Positions 1-10,941 of a stretch of DNA of 64,000 nucleotides are shown here, piece by piece; the stretch's first letter is position 1; each line of letters opens with the position of its first letter. The position numbers and the translations under genes were made by a program. The stretch spans positions 15,146,001-15,210,000 of the forward strand of contig NC_083681.1 of assembly GCF_033118175.1 (NCBI RefSeq), given 5' to 3'. A model generated the notes under the pieces. The model made no database searches. It was not told where the DNA came from and was given only the letters and a program-made list of their open reading frames with translations. The DNA is from Dama dama. Taxonomy: Eukaryota; Chordata; Mammalia; Artiodactyla; Cervidae.

Positions 1-186
1 TCATTCTATTGATATCTAAACAGTATATAGGTGGTTCTGCCTATACATATATTTTCTATCTCTTCCAAGAGGAAGTGAAATAATCTTTATAAAGGCAGGT
101 GATTCCCTTACTCTTCTTCATTTCTTAAGAACACTTTAAGCCTGCCCTTTGCCATCTGACTGCATACACACAACTGATTTAAAGAT

Positions 187-262
187 TATATATATTTAAA
201 GATTTTATATATATATATATATGTGAATATATATATAATAGTATAATGTTTATATTATAATA
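187..262. repeat. AT-rich low-complexity tract
   Basis: TA/TAT-rich tract with alternating runs, directly upstream of a Bov-tA SINE. It is simple sequence with no coding signal. Confidence 0.8.
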
Positions 263-270
263 TTAAAGAT

Positions 271-480
271 GGGGTTTCCCAAGTGTCTCATTGGTAGAGA
301 ATCCACCTGCCAATGCAGGAGACACAGGAGAGGCAGGTTCAATCCCTGGGTCAGGAAGATCCCCTGGAGGAGGGCATGACAACCCACTCCAGTATTCTTG
401 CCTGGAGAATCCCCATGGACAGAGGAGCCTGGCAAGCTACAGTCCATGGGTAACAAAGAGTCAGACACAACTGAACACAT
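271..480 (+). mobile_element. Bov-tA SINE
   Basis: Near-complete Bov-tA copy. The tRNA-like head (gggtttccc start, then a B-box-like ggttcaatccctggg) is followed by the BovB-derived body 'aacccactccagtattct' and 'agtcagacacaactgaa'. SINEs of this kind are non-autonomous and are mobilised by BovB-type reverse transcriptase. Flanks suggest only a degenerate duplication. The SINE supplies the short open frames here; they are not genes. Confidence 0.93.
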
Positions 481-538
481 AAGAACATTAAAAATTAGAT
501 AGGCATTATATAATATCTATGTAATCTTTATAATAACT

Positions 539-783
539 ATAGATATTATATGGGGCTTCCCAGGTGGTGCTAGTGGTAAAGAATCCGCCTGCCAATGCAG
601 GAGGTGTAGGAGACCCAAGTTCAATCCCTGGGTCGGAAGATCCCCGGAGGAGGAAATGTAACCCACTCCAGTATTCTTGTCTGTAAAATTCCATGAACAG
701 AGGAGCCTGATGGACTATAGTCCATGGGGTTGCAATGAGATGGACACTGCTAAAGTGACTTAGCATTCATGCATAGATATTAT
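539..783 (+). mobile_element. Bov-tA SINE with 11-bp target-site duplication
   Basis: Full-length Bov-tA from the ggggcttcccagg start at 552 to the gcattcatgc tail near 772. It is flanked by perfect 11-bp direct repeats atagatattat at 539-549 and 773-783. The intact duplication shows the insertion ends directly and indicates a fairly young copy. Confidence 0.95.
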
Positions 784-2130
784 CTGTCATAATATCTATA
801 TCTATATAATACATATCTGGCTCCCAGGTTCTTGCCAGAAAATATAACCTTGAGTTATGAGCTATTTAACCCTTGTCAAAAGCCCGATTGCCAGACATAC
901 TATTTAAGGGTGATGTTCTGATGGATAGGCAGTCTACCCACTACTTCATGTCTTCCAAATTAACACTGAACATCAATATTCATGTTCAAGTCTTGAGAAT
1001 GTGTACCACATTCTGATGCAGTAGTCCCTCAATGAACTACTGTAACAAGTTGAGTTTTTTCCTTGTATCTTTGGACAACTTAAATAAACAGCTCACTCTG
1101 AGATAATTTTGCATACGTCAAGGACAAGAAGAGTGATGCTTTTCTAATAAACTGATTGGCTTTAATTCATGGATACTCTAAAACTTGCAAATGATTTCAT
1201 CTCCATCTTTGTTTAACCTGGTAAATCTTAGAGGCAACTTTGCATCTCAGTTTTAACAACTGCACAGAAATATACACTGATCTGTGCTAATCTAACCCAA
1301 GGGTTCATTGTGTTCCTCCTGATTTGATTCCCTTTGACCTTATGCCCCTCAATTACCTTTCATTGTAAGAAGCAGAGAACTCTAAAAATAGAGTTGTTAT
1401 TATTGGTCTATCCTCAATTGAATGATACATGGAATAGTAATAAAAGAAGCTTCCCAATATATAATTAAGGTTTACGGAAATATTCAGAAATACAACTGAT
1501 TAATTATCATTACTCCTATTTTCAGCTTTACCCTTTCATTAGCAAAGCACTCAGTTAACTCTGATAATACTACATTGTTTTAATGTCAATGTTCTTGTGC
1601 AATTTATATTTCAACATATTGAGAATAAAGTTTGCATCTTGAACAGTACTAAAAATGTTGCTTTCCTGGTGATGTAACTAACAAGCCACCAAAAAACCAT
1701 GTCTGTACCTAGGAAAGGCATTAAATGACAGTGGATAGACTCAGATGATAAATTGCTATATTTTGACACCTAAAGGATTATTTTCAATTATTTTTCTGGG
1801 ACAATTAGGCTTATTCAAATTCCATAATGGGTTGTGTCAGTCATCATCATACATAAAATACTTTAAGGATGTACAGTAAGATCTTCATATAAATATCTTA
1901 GGACCTATGATTACACCTCATTAAACTCTGGCACCATAATTTGGAGATCCCATTCATAATATTTAGTCTGAATTTATACTAAATAAATAAAGTATATTAT
2001 CTTTCTAAAGCATTCATGAACTTGTTGTCTACAGAAGAATATTTTAAATTGCATAAATTAGATAGGATTTCAAGCATAGTACAAGAAGTTGATAAAATAA
2101 ATGACAAGAATTTTTGCTTTTCTCAACCAT
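784..2130. other. Unassigned spacer
   Basis: AT-rich sequence with no recognisable gene, young repeat or RNA gene. All frames are broken by frequent stops. Undetected very old repeats are possible. Confidence 0.6.
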
Positions 2131-2272
2131 AGAATGGTTGGATGGTATCACCAACTCTATGGACACAAGTTTGCGCAAATTGTAGGCAATAATGAAGGAC
2201 AGCAAAGCCTGGTGTGCTGCAGTCCACAGAGTCACAGAAAGTCAGACACAACTTAACAACTGACCAACAACC
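2131..2272 (+). mobile_element. BovB 3'-end fragment (AAC-tail type)
   Basis: A 5'-truncated BovB tail. It starts at the conserved 'atggttggatggtatcacc' stretch (protein level RWLDGI) and ends near 'aactgaccaacaacc'. The AACAAC-type end differs from the CTGAACTGAA end of the next copy and fits an older BovB subgroup. Confidence 0.85.
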
Positions 2273-2328
2273 AGAGAATAAGTGTACTGTGTCAATATAC
2301 TCTAATATACCTTTCTATACACATCTAT

Positions 2329-3378
2329 CCTAAAAGCAAACCTGAAAGAGATGGGAATCCCAGACCACCTGACCTGCCTCTTGAGAAACCTGTGTGCAGC
2401 TCAGGAAGCAACAGTTAGAACTGGACATGGAACAACAGACTGGTTCCAAACAGGAAAAGGAGTACGTCAAGGCTGTATATTGTCACCCTGCTTATTTAAC
2501 TTCTATGCAGAGTACATCATGAGTAACACTGGGCTGGAGGAAGCACAAGCTGGAATCAAGATTTCTGGGAGAAATATCAATAACCCCAGATATGCAGATG
2601 ACACCACTCTAATGGCAGAAAGTGAAGAAGAACTAAAGAGCCTTTTGATGAAAGTGAAAGAGGAGAGTGAAAAAGTTGGCTTAAAGCTCAACATTCAGAA
2701 AACTAAGATCATGGCATCTAGTCCCATCACTTCATGGCAAAAAGATGGGGAAACAGTGGCAACAGTGGCTAATTTTATTTTTCTGGGATCCAAAATCACT
2801 GCAGATGGTGATTGCAACCATGAAGTTAAAAGACACTTACTCCTTGGAAGGAAAGTTATTACCAACCTAGACAGCATATTAAAAAGCAGAGACATTACTT
2901 TGCCAACAAAGGTCCATCTAGTCAAGGCTATGGTTTTTCCAGTGGTCATGTATGGATGTGAGAGATGGACTACAAAGAAAGCTGAGCACAGAAGAATTGA
3001 TGCTTTTGAACTGTGGTGTTGGAAAAGACTCTTGAGAGTCCCTTGGGCTGCAAGGAGATCCAACCAGTCCATCCTAAAGGAGATCAGTCCTGGGTGTTCA
3101 ATTGTAGGACTGATGTTGAAGCTGAAACTCCAATACTTTGGCCACCTCATGCAAAGAGCTGACTCATTTGAGAAGACTCTGATGCTGGGAAAGATTGAGG
3201 GCAGGAGAAGGGGACGACAGAGGTTGAGATGGTTGGATGGCATCACCAACTCAGTGGACATGGGTTTGAGTGGACTCCGGGAGTTTGTGATGGACAGGGA
3301 GGCCTGGTGTGCTGCGGTTCATGGGGTCACAAAGAGTCGGACATGACTGAGAGACTGAACTGAACTGAAACCTAAAAG
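2329..3378 (+). mobile_element. 5'-truncated BovB LINE with 8-bp target-site duplication
   Basis: About 1.03 kb of BovB, from just upstream of the reverse-transcriptase palm region to the 3' end at 3370 (repeated ctgaa tail). Matching 8-bp repeats cctaaaag lie at 2329-2336 and 3371-3378, tight against both ends. The 5' half (5' UTR, endonuclease, start of RT) is missing, as is usual for target-primed reverse transcription. The frame inside is unbroken, so this is one of the better preserved copies in the window. Confidence 0.95.
2351..3349 (+). pseudogene. BovB ORF2 C-terminal part (reverse transcriptase), 331 codons open
   Basis: Encodes the C-terminal part of the BovB polyprotein. Visible in order: GVRQGCILSPCLFN (residues 37-50, RT motif before the active site), YADD catalytic box at residues 81-84, the FLGSKIT stretch, then the basic RRRGRQRLRWLDGI stretch and the family C-terminus ending in KSRT and a stop. 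The intact family protein also carries an N-terminal AP-like endonuclease and the start of RT, absent here. The first ATG is internal to the family reading frame and is not a true start. No promoter is visible. It is a fragment of a mobile element, not a host gene. Confidence 0.93.
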
Positions 3379-4344
3379 ACATATTAGTTGCCTTACCTAT
3401 AATGCTTCATTAAAGTTAGTTATCTCAACCAATATTTTACTGATCATATAATATAAGCATTAAATAAATGCAATTTGAGAAAGAAAAGATACCGAAAAAC
3501 TTGAAAGTGTCTGAGATTTTACTTTACTTGCAAATTAAGAGCAGAGTATACCACAAGTTCACTGATACTGGCTTCCTCAGTCAGAGACAAAGGACTTCAT
3601 TACTGATAATATGAGCAGTAGCCAGGGTACTAGCATTCTCTAAGTTGTCTGAATCCCATTTTCCATAGGTTGACAGACAGAGAGATAGGTGTGCCTGTGC
3701 ACATATTAGGTTGCATTTCAGGAAAAGAAGTCAAACTCAGGCAATCTGAACCTTTTATAATGGATGGTAAACCTGCTTGATCGTTACCAAAAAAGGACAC
3801 ATGTTTATCACATTGAAGAGTAAATAGTCCTTCCCTTTGCTCATGGAAAATACTAATTTTATTTTCAAAGGCTGTTCACCATACAAGTACCCTTGAAAGG
3901 ATAGTTCAGAACAAGGACAAACAAGCCTCCGCTCACAAGACAAGCAGAAATGTGAGAGATCCATGGTGAATTGTCTCCTAATTTAAGGCAAATGAAAAGT
4001 CCCAGTCACAGGTTTGATATATTATGTGTCCAAAGTTCATAATAGAATGAGTGTCATTTTTAAAGTTTTCACCATAACTTTTGTGTTTCTCTTAAATAGA
4101 AACATCAAATTTTCCTGTAGGTTTAACTACAACACAACTTGGATATTTTCTTATTCTAATAAAATTACATTTATGCTCAATAATTCTATGAATGCTGACA
4201 GTTGGTAAGCTCTTAAAAGTACAGATTCTTGAGTTCCCGTTGTTGGAGGTTCTGGTGTAGTAGGTCTGTAATGGGACATGAAACTCTATACTTCGAAGTG
4301 TTTTCAAGGTCCATACAGAAATGAAAAGATGTTTGTACAACTTC
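3379..4344. other. Unassigned spacer
   Basis: No recognisable gene or repeat. Short open frames here lack any recognisable domain and have no initiation context or conservation evidence. Confidence 0.55.
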
Positions 4345-4830
4345 ATTAATTATTAGGGAACACAAATTAAAACGAAAATGCAATACTGCTACATACCCAC
4401 CAAATTGTTTGCTTAAAAAATACTGGAACAACCACTTCACAAAAACTGGCAGAATCTTTTACTGAACACTGAACATGGTGGTTCATAGGACAGTTATTTT
4501 ATTTCTAGATATATAATCACAGAATGACGAACTAATATTTACCAGAAGACATGTACAAGAATATTAATAGCAGGACAAAAAAAAAAAAAAGAAACAACTG
4601 AAATGTTTATCAACTGTAGAACAGGAAGATAAATTTTGGTATCATCATTTAATGAAAGTATATATGGCAATGAGAGTGACTACAACCAAACACAAGAACA
4701 TAAATGAATCTCACAGCATAACGTTGAGCAAAATAAGCCAGTCATTAAAAGGCTACCTACTATATACTTTATTCACATCATATTCAACAATATTTGCCAA
4801 ATATTATGACTGAAAGGAGATTACTAATAT
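4345..4830 (+). mobile_element. Old L1 3'-end fragment
   Basis: Diverged but colinear with an L1 ORF2-end and 3' UTR: 'aatattaatagcagga' (from the TTCATAGCAGC type block), 'gaaatgtttatcaactg', 'aatgaatctcacagcata' and 'aaataagccagtc' occur in the expected order. An A-run at about 4573 lies inside. The high divergence indicates an old L1M-type copy. Confidence 0.7.
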
Positions 4831-5060
4831 ATACACAAAGATTCCTACTAATCATTAGAAAAAAACTTCAAATATCTTAATATAAATGTGTGGTTATACA
4901 ACATACAAATGAAGATATGCCCATGAAAAAGTATTCAACTTCCATAAAAGAAACATAAATAAACATCTAAAAGATCCCATTTCACTCACCAAACTTGGAA
5001 GTATAACAAAAACTGGAATAAATTTTATGTAAACAGATTCTTTCCTGTAAAGTTGGTAGG
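4831..5060 (+). mobile_element. Second old L1 fragment
   Basis: Resembles an earlier part of L1 ORF2: 'gaagatatgcccatgaaaaa', 'tattcaactt' and 'agatcccatttcactcacc' match the block that normally precedes the fragment at 4345-4830. It therefore represents a separate insertion or a rearranged piece. Strongly diverged. Confidence 0.55.
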
Positions 5061-5064
5061 CTCC

Positions 5065-5276
5065 TGAAAGTGAAGGCGTCAGTAGCTCAGTCCTGTCAGA
5101 CTCTTTGTGACCCCATGGACTGTAGACCACCAGGCTCCTCTGTCCATGGATTCTCCAGACAAGAATACTGGAGTGGGTGCCATTCCCTTCTCCAGGGGAT
5201 CTTCCCAACCCAGAAACTGAATCTAGGTCTCCTGCACTGTAGGCAGATTCTTTACTGTCTGAGCCAAGAGGGAAGA
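5065..5276 (-). mobile_element. Bov-tA SINE
   Basis: Reverse-oriented Bov-tA: tail-side 'gtgaaggcgtcagtagctca', body 'caagaatactggagtggg', and tRNA-like head ending 'tgagccaagagggaag'. No clear target-site duplication. Confidence 0.92.
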
Positions 5277-5912
5277 CACCTATATTAGTATATTTCTACA
5301 GGTAAATTTAAAAGTGCATATCACATCATTAAATATGCAAACCTATTAATTCACTAAAGGTGAGATTTTTGTCTAACTGGATTATTGTTAAATAATCCTG
5401 CAGCATCTCAGTGACTGACATGGCTGAAGCTAATAAATGAAGGTTAAATGAATAAATGCATAAATGAATAACTCAACTAAGAATAGGACAATATGAAAAA
5501 TTGAATCAGGGCAAATTTTTTTTCTATATAATTGTTCATACTAGAAAGGAAATGAAAATAACCAGTATGCCCTTACTTCAACACATGGAAAATTAATGTT
5601 AGAAACAAGAGGTTCCCCAATTCTATTGACATAGGAAATAGTCGATAATACTGTATAGAGTCAAAGGCAAGTTAAAACATCATATGCAACATAGTATTTC
5701 ATTTTAAAAATATATGTACATATTTATATGTATATATATACTTATATGTATATGTGTGCAGAGAGATGTGTTTGGAAAGATAGTCACAAAAATGTTAATT
5801 AATCGTGTTTTCTGAATTATGCAGTTTAAGGACATTTTTACTTTCTCTTTTCTATAACTTGAATTATTTTATTATGGGCATATATCACTTTTTGTAGTAG
5901 TTATTTTTACAA
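5277..5912. other. Spacer with a TA/TG simple tract
   Basis: AT-rich spacer with a degenerate tatatg/tatata run at about 5709-5762. No gene or named repeat is recognisable. Confidence 0.6.
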
Positions 5913-6504
5913 TTCAGTTCAGTTCAACGCTCAGTTGTGTCCAGCTCTTTGCAACCCCACGAACCGCAGCACGCCAGGCGTCCCTGTCCATCACAAACTC
6001 CCGGAGTCCACCCAGACCCATGTCCATTGAGTCGGTGATGTCATCCAACCATCTCAACCTCTGTCGTCCCCTTCTCCTCCTGCCCTCAGTCTTTCCCAGC
6101 ATCAGGGTTTTCTCAAATGAGTCAGCTCTTTGCATGAGGTGGCCAAAGTATTGGAGTTTCAGCTTCAGCATCAGTCCTACAATTGAACACCCAGGACTGA
6201 TCTCCTTTAGGATGGACTGGTTGGATCTCCTTGCAGTCCAAGGGACTCTCAAGAGTCTTCTCCAACACCACAGTTCAAAAGCATCAATTCTTTGGTGTTC
6301 AGCTTTCTTCACAGTCCAACTCTCACATCCATACATGACCACTGGAAAAACTATAGCCTTGACTAGACGAACCTTTGTTGGTAAAGTAATGTCTCTGCTT
6401 TTTAATATGCTGTCTAGGTTGGTAATAACTTTCCTTCCAAGGAGTAAGTGTCTTTTAATTGCATGGCTGCAATCACTATCTGCAGTGATTTTGGAGCCCA
6501 GAAA
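5913..6504 (-). mobile_element. 5'-truncated BovB LINE
   Basis: Minus-strand BovB 3' part, about 590 bp. The tail ttcagttcagttcaacgctc starts at 5913. The 5' boundary near 6504 falls just after the FLGSKIT block. On the minus strand an open frame runs from upstream flank through the element to its natural C-terminus. No active-site box is included. A clean duplication was not found. Confidence 0.93.
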
Positions 6505-7141
6505 TGTCAAGTTATATTGAAATTGTATGTCCAAGCAACTTCCAAAGCACCTCTCATTCCCACTGAGTCTTAACAATGACAAAGATTTACTGGGTGTGGA
6601 AATTCTAATAATAAAAACAGTGCATGGCATTAACATCTGTCTATTTTATCTTAGAGCTTAAGTTACCATCTATTACACTCAAACTCTTCATCTCTACAAT
6701 TCAATGTATATTGTGGTAAGTAGAAATATAAATATGTATCAAAAATACACCATAATTAAATGTCAAAACATAAAACATTTATTCAAGCTAAATACAAACA
6801 CCCACAGACATCTCAGATTAAAGTCTTTCTTTCACTTTAATCAGGAAATGTGAAAATTTAAGTACTCTCTACTTTGAAATGAACAAGAAGTCATTCTGAC
6901 TTGATGAGGAAACACTTTGCACCTAGCCCATGTTCAGTGTTTCTAAATATTGCTTCTGTGATACTAAGACAGAGTGACAAAATACCTAGATTTTATTGTA
7001 CACAGAGAAGGTATCAGGTGTAGTTATCAACGCTTTCTCCAACAAATATAAGATACGAGATGTGTCCTAAACCGTACATTAGATATTATGAAGGACAAAA
7101 CCAAATCATAAGCTAAACTCTCTGTTCTAGAGAAGTGTCAT
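6505..7141. other. Unassigned spacer
   Basis: No recognisable gene or repeat in about 640 bp of AT-rich sequence. Confidence 0.55.
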
Positions 7142-7366
7142 GTGTGCACGCATGCTCAGTCTCTCAGTAATGTCTGACTCTTTGTAAGTCTATGGACTGT
7201 AGTCCACCTGGCTGCTCTGTCCAAGGAATGTTCCAGGCAAGAATACTGGACTGGGTTGCCATTTCCTACTCCAAGGGATCTTCCCCCACCAGAAATCAAA
7301 CTCACATCTCCTATGTCTCCTGCACTGGCAGGCAGATTCTAATCACTGAGCCACCTAGGAAGCTCT
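7142..7366 (-). mobile_element. Bov-tA SINE
   Basis: Reverse Bov-tA with tail gtgtgcacgcatgctcagtc, body 'gcaagaatactggactgggt', and head 'ctgagccacctaggaagctc'. Several substitutions relative to the younger copies. Confidence 0.9.
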
Positions 7367-7760
7367 CATTTAAATTGGAAAGAGAAATCTCTTGGATGGG
7401 TAAAGAATGGGAACAATTCCAGACAACTGATAATCAGGTAGTAGACAAAGGGTATATGTATATGTTTGTGCATATCTGTGTGTATATGTATGAGAAAAGT
7501 AGATTAATGTCTCCTGGGATTTTTGGATACAGAGATGCAAAAGAAAAGTTAAGATAAGAGCAAGGACTAGCTAATACATGTGACACAGGGCAAAGCAAAT
7601 ACAACTTAATTAATGAAGCTCCATACCCCATGCACTGTTAAGTTTGTACTAAACATAAGGTAAGAATACAATCCTTTACCCAGTACTCACAATTTAAGTA
7701 CTCAAGTTTCATTATTAATATACTGTAAAACTATGCAATATTTTTAGAAGCTGTCTAAGT

Positions 7761-8149
7761 TAAAGTTTTCCAGAGAGACAATATTAATAAGATTAATAAC
7801 ATTAATTCATATGGTTAGAAATTATATATGTATATGTTTTAATAAATTTATTATTATGAATTGGCTCATGCTATAGCACCTGAGAAGTCCCACAATCTTC
7901 CATCTGCAACCTGGAGAGCCAAGAAAGCTGACTGTATAATTCAACCCAAGTCTGAAGGCCTGAGAGTCAAGGTTATTGATGGTGCAAATTCTAGTTCAGG
8001 TCTGAAGGGGCCTGAGAACTAGCAGCACCGAGAGAAGACTGATGTCCTAGCTGAAGTAATCTCTTTTCAGGTCCTCAATTGAATAGATGATAACCACTCA
8101 AACCGAGGAGAACAAATTGCTTTACCATGTCCAGTAATTGAAACTTGAG
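7761..8149 (+). mobile_element. Ancient mammalian repeat, 5' part (interrupted)
   Basis: Contains the run 'tattatgaattggctcatgc', then 'tgagaagtcccacaatcttc' and 'gtcctcaattgaatagatga', which I recognise as an old mammalian interspersed repeat (probably an old L1 3' end; exact family not certain). The rest of the same unit reappears at 9209-9345, so this element was split by later insertions. Confidence 0.65.
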
Positions 8150-8355
8150 ATCAATATACTAAGGGAAATAAGTCAGACGAAGACCCTAGAGAAAGGAAAG
8201 CAACCCACTCCAGTATTCTTGTCTGGAGAATTCCAAGGACAGAGGAGCCTAGTAGGCTATAGTCCATGGGGTTGCAAAGTGTTGGACACAACTGAGGAGC
8301 TAAAACTTTTTCTAAAGCTGTTAAGAGTAGACTTTAAATGCTCCTAACACAAAAT
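8150..8355 (+). mobile_element. L1 3'-end fragment, interrupted by a SINE
   Basis: Two short blocks, 8150-8186 (gggaaataagtcagacga) and 8313-8355 (gttaagagtagactttaaat), read as consecutive pieces of an L1MA-like 3' UTR. They are separated by the SINE at 8187-8312, and the same 3' UTR continues at 9148-9208 after the BovB copy. Confidence 0.6.
8187..8312 (+). mobile_element. 5'-truncated Bov-tA SINE
   Basis: Body and tail of Bov-tA only: 'gcaacccactccagtattct' to 'ggacacaactgaggagct'. The tRNA-like head is missing. It sits inside an L1 3'-end fragment. Confidence 0.85.
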
Positions 8356-9150
8356 ATAGCCTCAGATACGCAGATGACACTGCCTGTATGGCAGAAAGCG
8401 AAGAACTAAAGAGCCTCTTGATGAAAGTGAAAGAGGAGACTGGAAAAGTTGGCTTAAAACTCAACATTCAAAAAACTAAGATCACGGCATCCAGTCCAGT
8501 CACTCCATGGCAAATAGATGGGGAAACAACGGAAACAGTGAGAGTCTACTTTGGTGGGGAGGGGGGGATCCAAAATCACTGCAGATGGTGACTGCAGGCA
8601 TGAAATTAAAAGGCGCTTGCTCCTTGGAAGAAAAGTTATGACCAACCTAGACAGCATATTAAAAAGCAGAAACATTACTTTGTAGACAAAGGTCCACCTA
8701 GTCAAAGCTATAGTTTTTCAAGTAGTCACGTGTGGATGTGACAGTTTGACCATAAAGAAGGCTGAGCACTGAAAAATTGATGCTTTTGAACTGTGGTGTT
8801 GGAGAAGACTCTTGAGAGTCCCTTGGATGCAAGGAGATCAAACCAGTCAATCCTAAAGGTCAGTCCTGAACCTTCATTGGAAGGACTGAAGCCAAAGCTG
8901 AAACTCCAATACTTTGGCCACCTATTGTGAAGAATTGACTCATTGGAAAAGACCCTGATGCCAGGCAAGACTGAAGCTAGGAGGATAAGGGGACGACAGA
9001 GGATGAGATGATTGGTGGCATCACTGACTCGATGGACGTAAGTTTGAGCAAGCTCCAGGAGCTGGTGATGTACAGGGAAGCCTGGCATGGTGCAGTCTAC
9101 AGGGCTGTAAAGAGTAGGACAAGACTGAATGACTAAACTGAACTGAACCA
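8356..9150 (+). mobile_element. 5'-truncated BovB LINE, frameshifted
   Basis: Starts just before the catalytic box (the reading YADDTACMAES is visible) and ends at ctgaactgaa near 9150. Frame is broken by several indels, including a run of G near 8560-8567 and a loss near 8826. Flanks aacacaaaa (about 8346) and aaccacaaaa (about 9146) look like an imperfect target duplication inside L1 sequence. Confidence 0.9.
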
Positions 9151-9208
9151 CAAAAAAAAGAAGTGGTGATGTGATGGTAGTGAGAGTCTAAAGCTAAAGC
9201 TATGGTGG
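9148..9208 (+). mobile_element. L1 3'-end fragment, continuation
   Basis: Reads 'aaagaagtggtgatgtgatg' then 'agctatggtggtcatcat', the next part of the L1MA-like 3' UTR begun at 8150-8355. Confidence 0.6.
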
Positions 9209-9345
9209 TCATCATGTCAAATGCTAATTTCATCCAGAAACACCCTCACAGACACATCCAGAAATAAAGTGTAACCAATATCAGGTCATTCATTATCCAG
9301 TCAAACTGATATAAAATTAGCCATCAAAATTCTACCCTTGTAAAC
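9209..9345 (+). mobile_element. Ancient mammalian repeat, 3' part
   Basis: The block 'cagaaacaccctcacagaca' followed by 'ataaaattagccatcaaaat' is the end of the repeat begun at 7761. Together the two parts bracket about 1.06 kb of later insertions. Confidence 0.65.
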
Positions 9346-9364
9346 TTAGCATCTATATCAGTTG

Positions 9365-10705
9365 AGTTCAGTTCATTTCAGTCGCTCAGTCGTGTCTGGC
9401 TCTTTGCGACCCCATGGACTGCAGCACACCAGGCCTCCATGTCCATCACCAACTCAAGTCCTTTGAGTCGGTGATGCCATCCAACCATCTCATCCTCTGT
9501 CATCCCCTTTTCCTCCCACCTTCAATCTTTCCCCGCATCAGGGTCTTTTCAAATGAGTCAGCTCTTCGCATCAGATGGCCAAAGTTTCTGCTTTAACATT
9601 AGTCCTTCCAATGAACATTCAGGACTGATTTCCTTTACGATTGACTGGTTTGATCTCCTTCCAGACTAAGGGACTCTCAAGAGTCTTCTCCAACAACACA
9701 GTTCATAAGCATCAATTCTTCAGTGCTCAGCTTTCTTTATAGTCCAACTGTCACATCCATACATGACTACTGGAAAAACCATAGCCTTAACTAGATGGAC
9801 CTTTGTTGACAAAGTGATGCCTTTGCTTTTTAATATGCTGTCTAGGTTGGTCATAACTTTCCTTCCAAGGAGTAAGCATCTTTTAATTTCATGGCTGCAG
9901 TCACCATCTGCAGTGATTTTGCAGCCCAGAAAAATAAAGTCTGCCACTGTTTTCACTGTTTCCCCATCTATTTGCCATGAGGTGATGGGACCAGATGCCA
10001 TGATCTTAGTTTGTTGAATGTTAAGTTTTAAGCCAACTTTTCTACTCTTCTCTTTTACTTTCATCAAAAGGTCCTTTAGTTCTTCTTCACTTTCTGCCTT
10101 AAGGGTAGTGTCATCTGCATATCTGAGGTTATTGATATTTCTCCCGGCAATCTTGATTCCAGCTTGTGCTTCCTCCAGCCTAGCATTTCTCATGATGTAC
10201 TCTGCATAGAAGTTAAGTAGGCAGGGTGACAATATACAGCCTTGACGTACTCCTTTTCCTATTTAGAACCAATCTGTTGTTCCATGTCCAGTTCTAACTG
10301 CTGCTTCCTGACCTGCATACAGGTTTCTCAAGAGGCAGGTCAGGGGGTCTGGTATTCCCATCTCTTTCAGAATTTTCCACAGTTTATTGTGATCCACACA
10401 GTCAAAGGCTTTGGCATAGTCAATAAAGCAGAAGTAAATTTTTTCTGGAACTCTCTTGCTTTTTTGATGATCCAACAGATGCTGGCAATTTGATCTCTGG
10501 CTCCTCTGCCTTTTCTAAAACGAGCTTGAACATCTGGAAATTCATGGTTCACGTATTGCCAAAGCCTGGCTTGGAGAATTTTGAGCATTACTTTACTAGT
10601 GTGTGAGATGAGTGCAATTGTGCAGTAGCTTGAACATTCTTTGGCATTGCCCTTCTTTAGGATTGGAATGAAAACTGACGTTTTCCAGTCCTATGGCACT
10701 GATAT
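9365..10705 (-). mobile_element. BovB LINE, 1.34 kb, 5'-truncated
   Basis: Minus-strand BovB from the gagttcagttcatttcagtc tail to about 10705, just past the region coding IPILKKGN-like sequence. It covers the RT palm and the whole C-terminus. The coding frame is broken by one nonsense change (10263-10265, a TTC-TAA reading where the family has TTC-CAA) and one frameshift near 10470. YADD box is readable on the minus strand around 10110-10125. Confidence 0.94.
9720..10475 (-). pseudogene. BovB reverse transcriptase segment with a nonsense mutation
   Basis: Two open stretches (10475-10263 and 10232-9720, minus strand) lie in the same frame and are separated by a single stop where the family keeps Gln in the TDWFQ motif. 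FIDYAKAFDCVDHNKLW (RT motif with the first catalytic Asp) is in the first, and RYADDTTLKAESEEELKDLL (second catalytic pair) is in the second. A third open stretch, 10588-10367, is in another frame, which places a frameshift near 10470. It is decayed and not functional. Confidence 0.88.
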
Positions 10706-10940
10706 GCATCTCCTTAAACCATATTTGATCTCCAAATAAAAACAACCAAGGTCATAGATCCACCTAACATGATACATCTCTCTTTTTCAAAGTTGAAAAT
10801 ACCCTAACTCCTTCCCCAGAGGAGGGAGTAGAGGAGAGTGATGGTTACCCTCCTTGGCATCTCATATCTTAAAGATAATCATATAAAGAAAACATATTTA
10901 TGTTATGAGAGGGAATAAAAAAGGAAAGAAAAATTATGTA
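10706..10940. other. Short unassigned spacer between two BovB copies
   Basis: About 235 bp with no recognisable feature. Confidence 0.55.
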
Positions 10941-10941
10941 A

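Noticed and set aside
271..330. tRNA gene in the SINE head
   Set aside because: The Bov-tA head is tRNA-derived but cannot form a full cloverleaf with an anticodon and acceptor stem in these copies.
2351..3346. 331-codon open frame as a host reverse-transcriptase gene
   Set aside because: It is flanked by BovB ends and a target-site duplication, lacks a real start, and its product is the known BovB C-terminal region.
5070..5288. Short frames inside SINEs (many positions) as coding exons
   Set aside because: The same peptides recur in every Bov-tA/BovB copy, since the SINE body derives from BovB; no evidence for exonisation.
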